NCBI GenBank assembly: GCA_018696395.1
Contig: JABHQR010000006.1
Coordinates: forward strand, 1-64,000
DNA from: an archaeon
GTDB taxonomy: Archaea; Nanobdellota; Nanobdellia; Woesearchaeales; GW2011-AR9
Direction: 5' to 3'
Length of the DNA stretch: 64,000 nt
Positions 18,092 to 25,608 of the stretch are shown one piece after another. Each line of letters begins with the position of its first letter. Position 1 is the first letter of the stretch. The notes beneath the pieces are model-generated. The model was given only the letters and a program-made list of their open reading frames with translations. It was not told the DNA's origin and did no database searches. Made by a program: the position numbers and the translations under genes.

Positions 18092-18550
18092 TTAACAACC
18101 TTCCAAAGTGATACTTTTTCCTTGTTTAGTTAAACAAATTCTTTCTTTTTGTTCTGCAATACCAATCGCAGTATATCCAGTTGGTAAAAATAAAGTTCTT
18201 TTAGAGTCAAGCAAACTTACTTCTCCACCAATACTAACTTTTAGTTCAGCATCATTAGTACCAGTACCATCAACATTAGAACTGGTAAGTACAATTTCAT
18301 ATGCAGAAATATTTTTAGAAGAGTTTTGTAAAGGATATTTTAATATTATATCTCCGGAAACAGAAGCCATGTAATTAATCATCATATTCAAATCTTCGGC
18401 AATCAAATTTTTATGAACTGATTCTGAATCATTAAGTTTTTTAGAAACTAACATTAGCATTGAAACTATTAGTACCACTGCCATTAATTCAAAGACCATC
18501 ATTAAAATGCTAGAAGCCTTTTTTGATTTGAATAATTTCATATTTATCAT
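18092..18550 (-). CDS. Pilin-like membrane protein, 152 residues
   Basis: The leader FKSKKASSILMMV precedes a hydrophobic helix at about 14-34. The ectodomain of some 115 residues includes a predicted beta-strand region and a final Cys pair (ERICLTKQGKSITLEGC). KKAS departs slightly from the KKAQ seen in its neighbours. ATG codons at residues 1 and 4 are both possible starts. Function unknown. Confidence 0.65.
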   Translation of the reverse strand: MINMKLFKSKKASSILMMVFELMAVVLIVSMLMLVSKKLNDSESVHKNLIAEDLNMMINYMASVSGDIILKYPLQNSSKNISAYEIVLTSSNVDGTGTNDAELKVSIGGEVSLLDSKRTLFLPTGYTAIGIAEQKERICLTKQGKSITLEGC

Positions 18551-18579
18551 AATATTTTTAGTATTTTTATTTATGGTAA

Positions 18580-19212
18580 TTAATAACTTAGCAAAATCTT
18601 ATATTCAAATTTCTTAACGCTAAATCCAGTTCTTCGATCAATTTCAAAATAAGAGTCAAACCCTTCCTCTTTAGCCATCCCCCTTTCTATCATAAAACCA
18701 TTATTACAAGTATAAGAACTTACTTCAAAAGGAGATCCGACATTACACGAATTAATTTGGATAGTATAATTAATACTTTCACATTTTGTCATATAATCTG
18801 TCCTTATTCTTAATTCTTGATTAATAATCCCATTATCTTCAATTTCAGGATTGCTTAGTAAGCATACACAATTTAAAGTTTCATCACAAATAGAAGGTTT
18901 TTCAATTACAATTTGATAACTGTCATCATTAATACCACCTGCTCCTTTAACATCAACAATAACTTCAGTAGCACCAGCATTAAAGTAAACAAAAGTAGTT
19001 TGATCATCTAATATTAATATAACAGAATCCATGTAACCTACTTTTTCTTGATTAACTTCTTCAATTGTTGAAAATACATCGTCAAAATTTTCTTTAGCTT
19101 GAGCACTTACCCTCATCATTTCAGAAGCAAACATGCAAGTAGGAATGAAAATAATTAAAGCTAAAATAGTTACCATCAAGAAAGGCACCATTATGTTAGC
19201 TTTTTTTCCCAT
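18580..19212 (-). CDS. Pilin-like membrane protein, 210 residues
   Basis: A very short leader, MGKKANIMVPF, is followed by a helix at about 8-30. The ectodomain has eight or so Cys (including CDETLNCVCLL and SCNVGSPFEVSSYTC), which suggests disulfide bonds outside the cell. KKAN is a variant of the KKAQ motif. It lies 29 nt before the next gene of the block. No family is recognised. Confidence 0.65.
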   Translation of the reverse strand: MGKKANIMVPFLMVTILALIIFIPTCMFASEMMRVSAQAKENFDDVFSTIEEVNQEKVGYMDSVILILDDQTTFVYFNAGATEVIVDVKGAGGINDDSYQIVIEKPSICDETLNCVCLLSNPEIEDNGIINQELRIRTDYMTKCESINYTIQINSCNVGSPFEVSSYTCNNGFMIERGMAKEEGFDSYFEIDRRTGFSVKKFEYKILLSY

Positions 19213-19245
19213 TTTTATTTTAATAATTTAAAATTAAATTTAACC

Positions 19246-19569
19246 TTATTTACATTCTTCTTTTTCTGCATCAGTACATTCTTTATTCTCATCAATATTC
19301 TCTTCAGTCACACTAGAAGGGCACCCAGGATAATCTTCATTATCAGTAGTCCCATACTTACAAGGACATTTATCGTAAAAGTCTGCAACATCATCACTAT
19401 CACAATCACCAAAAGAATCTAATGCGTCTCCTACCGTTTCCATACCTTTGCCACCTTTATCTGTAACAAACCATAATACTAATGCCATTACTACAATTGC
19501 TATGATTGCTGCAATAACAATCCACCAAGTTTGAGTTTGAGCTTTTTTAAAATTAAACATTTTGTTCAC
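19246..19569 (-). CDS. Small KKAQ pilin-like protein with Asp/Cys-rich tail, 107 residues
   Basis: FKKAQTQTWWIVIAAIIAI shows the KKAQ leader and helix (about 15-36). After a Gly-rich linker, the segment DCDSDDVADFYDKCPCKYG resembles a thrombospondin type 3/Ca-binding repeat, with paired Cys and dense Asp. It closely resembles the 88-residue protein at 21687-21953 in layout, so the two may be paralogous small subunits. Confidence 0.7.
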   Translation of the reverse strand: MNKMFNFKKAQTQTWWIVIAAIIAIVVMALVLWFVTDKGGKGMETVGDALDSFGDCDSDDVADFYDKCPCKYGTTDNEDYPGCPSSVTEENIDENKECTDAEKEECK

Positions 19570-19610
19570 CTCTTTGATAATGATTGTTTTATTATTTTGA
19601 TCATATTATT

Positions 19611-20537
19611 TTATTCTCCAGCAACATCAGTGATCACACAATCAGCCATTTGTGCAGATTCTAAACTAGAAACCCATACCATACTCACTGCTCTTTCTTC
19701 ACTGTATAACTGACTGATTATTTCATTAATTGCATGTACCTCAAGATAACCAATACTAGCTGCTGTAGCTGTAGAAGCTGCAATACCCCCAGTAAGAAGT
19801 AAACCAGTTCCGATTATTGCACCACAAGGTTCTAAAATAATACATGCAATAGTTCCAACTGTTACTGCAGTTCCAACTCCAATTGCAACTACTGCTGCCC
19901 AGTCTCCGATTGCCCAACTATTATCATCAGTAGATTTTGATAAAAAAGTTATAGCATAAGCTTCTTCCGGGTTTATATCCCCCATAACCATTGCTGCACC
20001 AGGACCACCATAACTTTGGATATAATCTATATAAGTTCCATTAACTTTGTAATATTGATTGTTAAGCAAATATTCAAACATTTCAGTTTTAGTTATTGTA
20101 CCACCTTCAATCTCTTCTTCATTAATCATAGCAGAATAACATATGAAACATTTATTTTGATAGTCTTCCCAACCGAAAATATTAGATAATTCATTAGAAT
20201 CAAGTACATCATCATACCTTCCTTCATTAAACATCCACCAACAACGCGCCATCTTGTCAGCTATTTGTTTTTTAATTTCTTCCCGATCTCCTTCAACTTT
20301 TAGGTCGATAGTTTTACATAAAGAAGGAGTCAAAGAAATTTCTGTCCCTGCAATTTGAAAATAACTTGCTGCCCGCATAGCCATACTATCATGACATAAT
20401 TCTTCTGCAGCAACATCATTGATGTCAGTCATAAATCTTCCGAGAACCATAGCAATAAAAACAAATGCTAAGATAACAAGAACTAGCTGAGGTAAAAATG
20501 AAGTTACTTGTCCTTTTTTATTTTTATTTATGTACAT
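19611..20537 (-). CDS. KKGQ pilin-like protein with a hydrophobic glycine-rich hairpin, 308 residues
   Basis: NKKGQVTSFLPQLVLVILAF provides the leader and first helix (about 13-33). The middle has several Cys (CWWMF, CFIC). At about 215-268 a second long hydrophobic stretch rich in Gly and Ala (VAIGVGTAVTVGTIACIIL, EPCGAIIGTGLLLTGGI) forms a likely helical hairpin, unlike any other member of the block. Such stretches occur in pore-forming or membrane-inserting proteins, but no family is recognised. The start overlaps the preceding gene by 10 nt. Confidence 0.65.
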   Translation of the reverse strand: MYINKNKKGQVTSFLPQLVLVILAFVFIAMVLGRFMTDINDVAAEELCHDSMAMRAASYFQIAGTEISLTPSLCKTIDLKVEGDREEIKKQIADKMARCWWMFNEGRYDDVLDSNELSNIFGWEDYQNKCFICYSAMINEEEIEGGTITKTEMFEYLLNNQYYKVNGTYIDYIQSYGGPGAAMVMGDINPEEAYAITFLSKSTDDNSWAIGDWAAVVAIGVGTAVTVGTIACIILEPCGAIIGTGLLLTGGIAASTATAASIGYLEVHAINEIISQLYSEERAVSMVWVSSLESAQMADCVITDVAGE

Positions 20538-21307
20538 TTGTTTAACATACCATGATTGACTTTGTAAGGTATTGAAGTTGTTTCAGTTGTGTCAATTAAA
20601 CAATCATCATCCAAAAATCCGTTATCACCATCACAGCCTAAATTACCATCTTTTGTAGGAAAAAAACAGACATGTTTATTGTCTGGAGTAAATAACCATT
20701 CATGACCCTCAAAATCAATAAAATCACTGCCAAATTTGATTCTATTTTCATTAAGACCATCAGTATTAAAAGTGATTACAATTGAATTAACAGCAGAATA
20801 ATAATCTGAACTTGCAGAACCTTCCATATTAAGAAATTTATTATCAAAATTTTGTGTTACTAATGAAGAACCTGCAATAACACAAGGAACCATACCTTCA
20901 ACAAAGAAATTTTCTGAACTAATAAATTGAGCAGTACTAGCACCACCTTTTACTAAAACATTTGTCCCAGAACCATTATAAGAAAAAGAAATTTCTAAAT
21001 TATCATCTTTACCAAAATCTGTCAAACCCGAATATTTAAGAAAACTATTGCTCCCACAATAAGTAGGGTTCACCATTTTTTGTAAGGCATTTTTTAAGTT
21101 TGATAGTTCAGTTTTTTGATTACTTGTAACAGATGCCTGAGCGGAGATTTCTTCTTTACCAATATCAACAAATTTATCAGCAAAATTTAATATTTTTTCT
21201 TTAGCATCATTTAATGCGCCAGTACCACCATACATGTAAATCATTAGAAATACTAAAACTGCAATAGGGATAACATAACCTACTATTTTCTCTATTGAGC
21301 CCATCAT
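20528..21307 (-). CDS. Membrane-anchored secreted protein in surface block, 259 residues
   Basis: The N terminus MMGSIEKIVGYVIPIAVLVF has one helix (about 8-26) but lacks the KKAQ motif. A coiled segment (about 30-75) follows, then a beta-rich domain with four or more Cys and a final DGDNGFLDDDC acidic patch. It overlaps the following gene by 10 nt and belongs to the same transcription unit. No known domain. Confidence 0.6.
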   Translation of the reverse strand: MMGSIEKIVGYVIPIAVLVFLMIYMYGGTGALNDAKEKILNFADKFVDIGKEEISAQASVTSNQKTELSNLKNALQKMVNPTYCGSNSFLKYSGLTDFGKDDNLEISFSYNGSGTNVLVKGGASTAQFISSENFFVEGMVPCVIAGSSLVTQNFDNKFLNMEGSASSDYYSAVNSIVITFNTDGLNENRIKFGSDFIDFEGHEWLFTPDNKHVCFFPTKDGNLGCDGDNGFLDDDCLIDTTETTSIPYKVNHGMLNKCT

Positions 21308-21348
21308 TTTAATTTATTCCTCTTTTTAATGAAAATATTTTCAATATT

Positions 21349-21489
21349 TCACATCAACATCTTTAAAGTTCCAAATAAATCGCCAAGTTTATCTGAAATA
21401 CCACCATAAAATAAAAATCCAAAAAAGATTAGTAATAGCATAAGTATCATTAAAACAATTTGCCACATTTCCATTCCTTTCTTATTCAT
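21349..21489 (-). CDS. 46-residue pilin-like microprotein
   Basis: ATG 21489 opens a 46-codon frame encoding MNKKGMEMWQIVLMILM..., with a KKGM leader, one hydrophobic helix (about 10-28) and a short polar tail ending at TGA 21349-21351. It has the layout of a minimal pilin. The frame sits in the surface block on the same strand, in an otherwise unexplained gap, together with a second microprotein frame. Confidence 0.6.
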   Translation of the reverse strand: MNKKGMEMWQIVLMILMLLLIFFGFLFYGGISDKLGDLFGTLKMLM

Positions 21490-21512
21490 TTTAAAATACC
21501 TACATCATCAAA

Positions 21513-21638
21513 TTAATTCATAATCAGACCATTTTTATTCAAAAACATAATAAAAGCTAAAAACATCATAATAGCAAGTATGATTATAACTATCATACTT
21601 AATGTTGCTTCTGACGCTGCTTGTTTGTTAAATTTCAT
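21513..21638 (-). CDS. 41-residue membrane microprotein
   Basis: ATG 21638 opens a 41-codon frame encoding MKFNKQAASEATLSMIVIII..., one hydrophobic helix (about 13-33) and the short end NKNGLIMN, closed by TAA. The leader NKQAAS resembles the NKKAQ motif imperfectly. Its position between two pilin-like genes and its single-helix layout support a real small subunit. Confidence 0.55.
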   Translation of the reverse strand: MKFNKQAASEATLSMIVIIILAIMMFLAFIMFLNKNGLIMN

Positions 21639-21686
21639 TTTCAAAATTTTGTTTCATAATTAAAATTAAATTGTAAAAAATAATAA

Positions 21687-21953
21687 TTATTCATTTATTG
21701 TTGGCGTTCCTAAACAACATACATAATCTCCACCGTAAGTATCACAGGTGAATACAGATTGTTTGGACGTACCATCTGGACAAACACTATTAGAGTAACA
21801 TACACCACCTTTAGCTTCACAATCCATGATGCCTTTTTCTAGAACATTAGTCTTTCCAGTGAACATTAACAATAATACGATCATTACAATTAAAGCAATA
21901 ACTGCAGCAATAATTATCCAGAAAGTGCTACCTTGAGCTTTTTTATTTTGCAT
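21687..21953 (-). CDS. Small KKAQ pilin-like protein with Cys-rich tail, 88 residues
   Basis: QNKKAQGSTFWIIIAAVIAL shows the KKAQ leader and helix (about 10-29). The 45-residue tail carries six Cys (CEAKGGVCYSNSVC, CDTYGGDYVCC), probably forming a compact disulfide domain outside the cell. GAGG lies upstream of the start. The layout matches the 107-residue protein at 19246-19569. Confidence 0.7.
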   Translation of the reverse strand: MQNKKAQGSTFWIIIAAVIALIVMIVLLLMFTGKTNVLEKGIMDCEAKGGVCYSNSVCPDGTSKQSVFTCDTYGGDYVCCLGTPTINE

Positions 21954-22028
21954 CTTCTTCCTCCTTGAATAAAAAATAATTTTTATAAAAATTAAATTTA
22001 AAAAATTAATAAAAAATTAATAATTGAC

Positions 22029-22382
22029 TTATTCCCAATCACAACCAGTAGATATGCAATTACTTGAATCAGTACCTTCGCCCCTGCATCTACTTATTTC
22101 AGATTTTAAAGTTGACCTAGTTTCATCAGTTACTGAACTATCTTCACTTTGCATTCCTGAAAGGAAATTATTCTCTGCGCTTTGAGTAGGATGACATGAA
22201 CCATAAGTTATTTTTAATGCAGTAAGTTCAGTAGTACCTTCTTTACTGATATCTTCATTGAATGAAGCCATTCTTCCAGAAAAGATTATTGCCAAAATCA
22301 CTAATACTATTAAAGCGAGTGCCGCAACAATAATCACAGTTAACGAAAGACCTTGTCCTTTTTTATCTTTAAAAAAATTCAT
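22029..22382 (-). CDS. KKGQ pilin-like protein, 117 residues, first gene of the distal unit
   Basis: KDKKGQGLSLTVIIVAALAL gives the KKGQ leader and helix (about 11-31). The polar ectodomain has four Cys (GSCHPTQ, SRCRGEG, NCIS, GCDWE). AGAGGTGA lies 6 nt before the ATG, one of the clearest ribosome binding sites in the block. The 228-bp gap upstream has its own TATA box, so this gene probably begins a transcript that runs to 15743. Confidence 0.7.
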   Translation of the reverse strand: MNFFKDKKGQGLSLTVIIVAALALIVLVILAIIFSGRMASFNEDISKEGTTELTALKITYGSCHPTQSAENNFLSGMQSEDSSVTDETRSTLKSEISRCRGEGTDSSNCISTGCDWE

Positions 22383-22410
22383 CTTAATTCACCTCTTGTT
22401 TATATCAAAT

Positions 22411-22426
22411 ATAAGCCCATGCTTAT
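22411..22426. promoter_or_regulatory. Inverted repeat at the promoter of the distal pilin-like unit
   Basis: ATAAGC and GCTTAT are separated by four bases and lie 29-44 nt upstream of ATG 22382. The right arm overlaps the TATA-like sequence TTTTATAAGC read on the minus strand (22421-22430). The repeat could be an operator that blocks TBP binding, or a weak terminator for the upstream unit. Confidence 0.45.
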
Positions 22427-22610
22427 AAAATATAATTATTATTACTTAATAAAAGAAATGTGTATTTAAAGATTACTAAATTTTCAAGGGAAAAAAGAGA
22501 TATTAATGCTATTTAAAACACCTCTTTTTAATATTATTAAATATATTGAAAAAACTGATTCAAATTGATTTTTAATTATTTTGTTAAAATTAAGAGAATT
22601 AATAAAATAT

Positions 22611-23180
22611 TCAATCACATAAATACAAAATACTTTCAATTAAACCTTGACCTTTGAGATATATAGCAAACTGTCCAGAAGTATCTCGTTCACTAGAATA
22701 AGTACATCCTCCATTGTCCACATAAATTAATTGATCTTCGTTAGTTCCAGATACAAAATTTGATTGAAGTTGATAATTTTTGTTCCATTGTCCTAATGTT
22801 TCGTTAAGAACATAACCAATTTGTTCTTGTAAAAAATCACATGAATGTAATCCGTCACACATATAATCAGAATAGATGTAACTTCCTTCCCTGCTGTTAT
22901 AATGTTCGGCACAATCTTCAAGCAGATCCAATTCCACACTTAACACTTTTGTAGAACCAGAACTTGAATCTTCACAAGTTAGTTCAGTTTTCATTATTGC
23001 ACTCATAGTACTAAAAGACAAACCTTTACGAGTAAATGTTTTTTTATCTTGATCCTGATTTAAAGCAAACTGGGCCATGAAAAGCATCCCAACTGTAATA
23101 AGAATTACAATAACAACTAAACCAATCATTTCTGCTTGAGCTTTTTTATTTGCACTTTTATTTCTTTGATATAATTCCAT
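22611..23180 (-). CDS. KKAQ pilin-like protein, 189 residues
   Basis: SANKKAQAEMIGLVVIVILI gives the motif and helix (about 17-38). K-A-Q-A fits the prepilin cleavage rule well. The ectodomain of about 150 residues has six or so Cys and many Tyr/Gln. The start codon directly follows the stop of the gene upstream with no gap. No family is recognised beyond the pilin-like N terminus. Confidence 0.7.
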   Translation of the reverse strand: MELYQRNKSANKKAQAEMIGLVVIVILITVGMLFMAQFALNQDQDKKTFTRKGLSFSTMSAIMKTELTCEDSSSGSTKVLSVELDLLEDCAEHYNSREGSYIYSDYMCDGLHSCDFLQEQIGYVLNETLGQWNKNYQLQSNFVSGTNEDQLIYVDNGGCTYSSERDTSGQFAIYLKGQGLIESILYLCD

Positions 23181-23744
23181 TTAAGAATATACCTCTACTG
23201 TGATATAACCAACACCATACATTCCTTTAATTTCTATACCCCTGGTAGTAGAACCAAAATTCCTGCCATGGGTTTCATCTTTCAAAGTTACAACAAAAAA
23301 AGTAGATTCTTTAAGTTGCCAACTAGAAACTTCTTCACCTTCTGCGTTGGTAGAAACTTTTTCTTTATCATATAAAACATAACTAATATTCCCAGGATAA
23401 ACTTCAGTTATAGATATTTTTGAAAAACCAAATATGTTAAAATAATAATCATTAATGTAATCTGATATTGTTTGATTAAAAGCTCTTAATTTTGACATAT
23501 CAATACAATTATCTTCTGATTCGGCACTACCCCGACTACACTGAAATTCTGGCATGAACAAAGCGGTTAATGTGATATCCATAGCATCATTAGCAAGAAG
23601 TTCTTCTTCTTTTTGTTCAAGACTAATTTGTTGAAATTTAAAATAAAAAATTAACCCAAATAATACTAATACAAAGAATATAAACAATACCCCTATGGTT
23701 TCCATCAGTTGCATCTGAGCTTTCTTATTTTTAGTGAATAACAT
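23181..23744 (-). CDS. KKAQ pilin-like protein, 187 residues
   Basis: TKNKKAQMQLMETIGVLFIF gives the motif (K-A-Q-M) and the helix at about 15-35, with a Glu near position 5 of the mature protein, as in true type IV pilins. The ectodomain has two Cys (FQCSRG, DNCID) and ends in beta strands. It abuts the next gene with no gap. Confidence 0.7.
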   Translation of the reverse strand: MLFTKNKKAQMQLMETIGVLFIFFVLVLFGLIFYFKFQQISLEQKEEELLANDAMDITLTALFMPEFQCSRGSAESEDNCIDMSKLRAFNQTISDYINDYYFNIFGFSKISITEVYPGNISYVLYDKEKVSTNAEGEEVSSWQLKESTFFVVTLKDETHGRNFGSTTRGIEIKGMYGVGYITVEVYS

Positions 23745-23785
23745 TTTATTTTTTATTTGAATTGGTTTTATTTAAATTAGCATAT

Positions 23786-24916
23786 TTAATAAATTGTAAC
23801 ACATAATTCTAAATCTAATAAGTCGTTCAATTGTTCTATTTCTGAAGCATAATTAATCAATGAAATACATTGACTATACCCTGAACTAGTACATACTTGG
23901 GCAGCTAAATGAATTCCATTAAATGGGTCATTAGTTTGTAATGCGGTTAAACATTCCGAATCGTAAGTTTCACTTCCTTCAGAATAATATTCCAACAATT
24001 CTTGATATTTTCCAGAATAAACTTCTGAAATTATTTCTAATCTTTCAAACATTTTAATCATATTACATTTGTAAGTTTCATCATTATGAGTAAATATTGC
24101 GGCATATTTAGTTACGTCACGTTCATCAGGAGAATTACTTATGATTGGAATTACTTCGTTGTTAAGTTTTTCAAAATGATTTCCTTCTTTTTGATAATAA
24201 TTAATTCCCCCAGTTGACATAAAACTTATTGCAGAAACCTTACTATCATCTAAAGATTCTAAAGATTCAGGAATTGCACCATTATCTGTTACTTGTGAAC
24301 CAGAAAGTCCAGAATCAAAATCAACAATTCTAACTTGATAATTATCACCTGGATCAATATCATCAAAACTATCAATAAATTCAAAATTTAAATCTATAGT
24401 GGAATTTAATAATTCTTCTTTCAAAGCTTGTTCTGAACTATCACCAATAACAAAATATTTAGTGTTTGAAGAAGTTATCATTAAAACGTCCATTACTTTG
24501 AAAGGAAATTTGTATGGTAAACTCCACGTAATCATTTCTGCAGTTTGAATTTTTGCAGGAGCAAAAATAGGTTCAATAATAGTTTCTTCAGTAGCACTAG
24601 TATCTTCAACACCATAACCTGAAAAAATATCTTTAAATCCACCATAATCATCAAGTTCACAAGTAAATGTAAAAGTATAATCAGTTAAACTACTGGTATC
24701 AACAAAATTTTTTGTTTGTTCAGAAGCTGTAGCTGCAGTGATGATAGATTCTAAGATCCTAGTCACATCATAACTCAAATTATCTTCAGAGATAGATTTT
24801 TGTTTAACGGCGATACCAATAAAAAAAAGAAGAATTACTGCTCCAGCTATTAAAACATATATCCAGTTAAAGGTTAAAGTATATTGACCTTTTTTATTAT
24901 TTTTTAAATATGACAT
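23786..24916 (-). CDS. KKGQ pilin-like protein, 376 residues
   Basis: KNNKKGQYTLTFNWIYVLIA gives the motif and helix (about 16-36). The large ectodomain of about 335 residues is acidic, with Cys in CELDD, KCNM, SECL, QVCTSSGYSQC and LELCVTIY. No known domain is seen. A 117-bp AT-rich gap upstream could hold a promoter. It lies between the 190-residue and the 187-residue pilin-like genes. Confidence 0.7.
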   Translation of the reverse strand: MSYLKNNKKGQYTLTFNWIYVLIAGAVILLFFIGIAVKQKSISEDNLSYDVTRILESIITAATASEQTKNFVDTSSLTDYTFTFTCELDDYGGFKDIFSGYGVEDTSATEETIIEPIFAPAKIQTAEMITWSLPYKFPFKVMDVLMITSSNTKYFVIGDSSEQALKEELLNSTIDLNFEFIDSFDDIDPGDNYQVRIVDFDSGLSGSQVTDNGAIPESLESLDDSKVSAISFMSTGGINYYQKEGNHFEKLNNEVIPIISNSPDERDVTKYAAIFTHNDETYKCNMIKMFERLEIISEVYSGKYQELLEYYSEGSETYDSECLTALQTNDPFNGIHLAAQVCTSSGYSQCISLINYASEIEQLNDLLDLELCVTIY

Positions 24917-25033
24917 GGAAAATATAACCCAAGTTATTAATATAAAGATAATTTAATATGTCTTTTAATTTTATTTAATTTTCATTTGATAACTTTAATT
25001 ATTTAAAAACAAAAAAGTAAATAAATCAACCAA

Positions 25034-25606
25034 TTATTCATAAACTGCTTCTGACAATTTTGTTCTTGAACCTAACCCTTCTAATCTTAATGAAAATGAA
25101 CCACTATTAATGTTCATACAAATAAAACCTTCATCAATACTAACCTTGTAAACTTTCATGGCCACAGGAGCACTAGGTTTTAGGAAAACATTTTCATCAG
25201 CACTATCATAACCATCCCCTGAATAAGATGCAGTTTCCCAAACATCACAAGCGATAGCATCGTAATTGCACAGTTCTTCATTATATTCTGAATCTAGGTC
25301 TACAAAACAGATTTGAGAATATTCCCTAGGTAATTGATAATCTTCTTGCCTTACTGACCCATATTCAGAATAAATTCTTTTAATACTATTTTCAATCTCA
25401 GATTTAAATTGATAAAATTCTACAGCTTCTCCTTTTTCTAAAAAATCACCTATTGCACTATACCCAAAAATCATAATGAAAGCAAAAGTAATAGCAGTTA
25501 CCATAAAAACAAATACTTGTTGGATCCCCATTGCTTTTTTGTTTAATTTGTTTGATTTTTTGAAATTAATTTTTTTAGAAATCAAGTTAAGTTTTAACAA
25601 ACCCAT
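25034..25606 (-). CDS. Pilin-like protein with KKAM leader, 190 residues
   Basis: A long basic leader ending in NKLNKKAMGIQQV precedes the helix at about 33-52, so the cleaved part would be about 26 residues. The ectodomain has four Cys (QICFVD, LCNYDAIACD, FICMNI). The ATG is only 2 nt after the stop of the 2141-residue protein gene, so the two are translationally coupled and probably act together. Confidence 0.7.
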   Translation of the reverse strand: MGLLKLNLISKKINFKKSNKLNKKAMGIQQVFVFMVTAITFAFIMIFGYSAIGDFLEKGEAVEFYQFKSEIENSIKRIYSEYGSVRQEDYQLPREYSQICFVDLDSEYNEELCNYDAIACDVWETASYSGDGYDSADENVFLKPSAPVAMKVYKVSIDEGFICMNINSGSFSLRLEGLGSRTKLSEAVYE

Positions 25607-25608
25607 TT

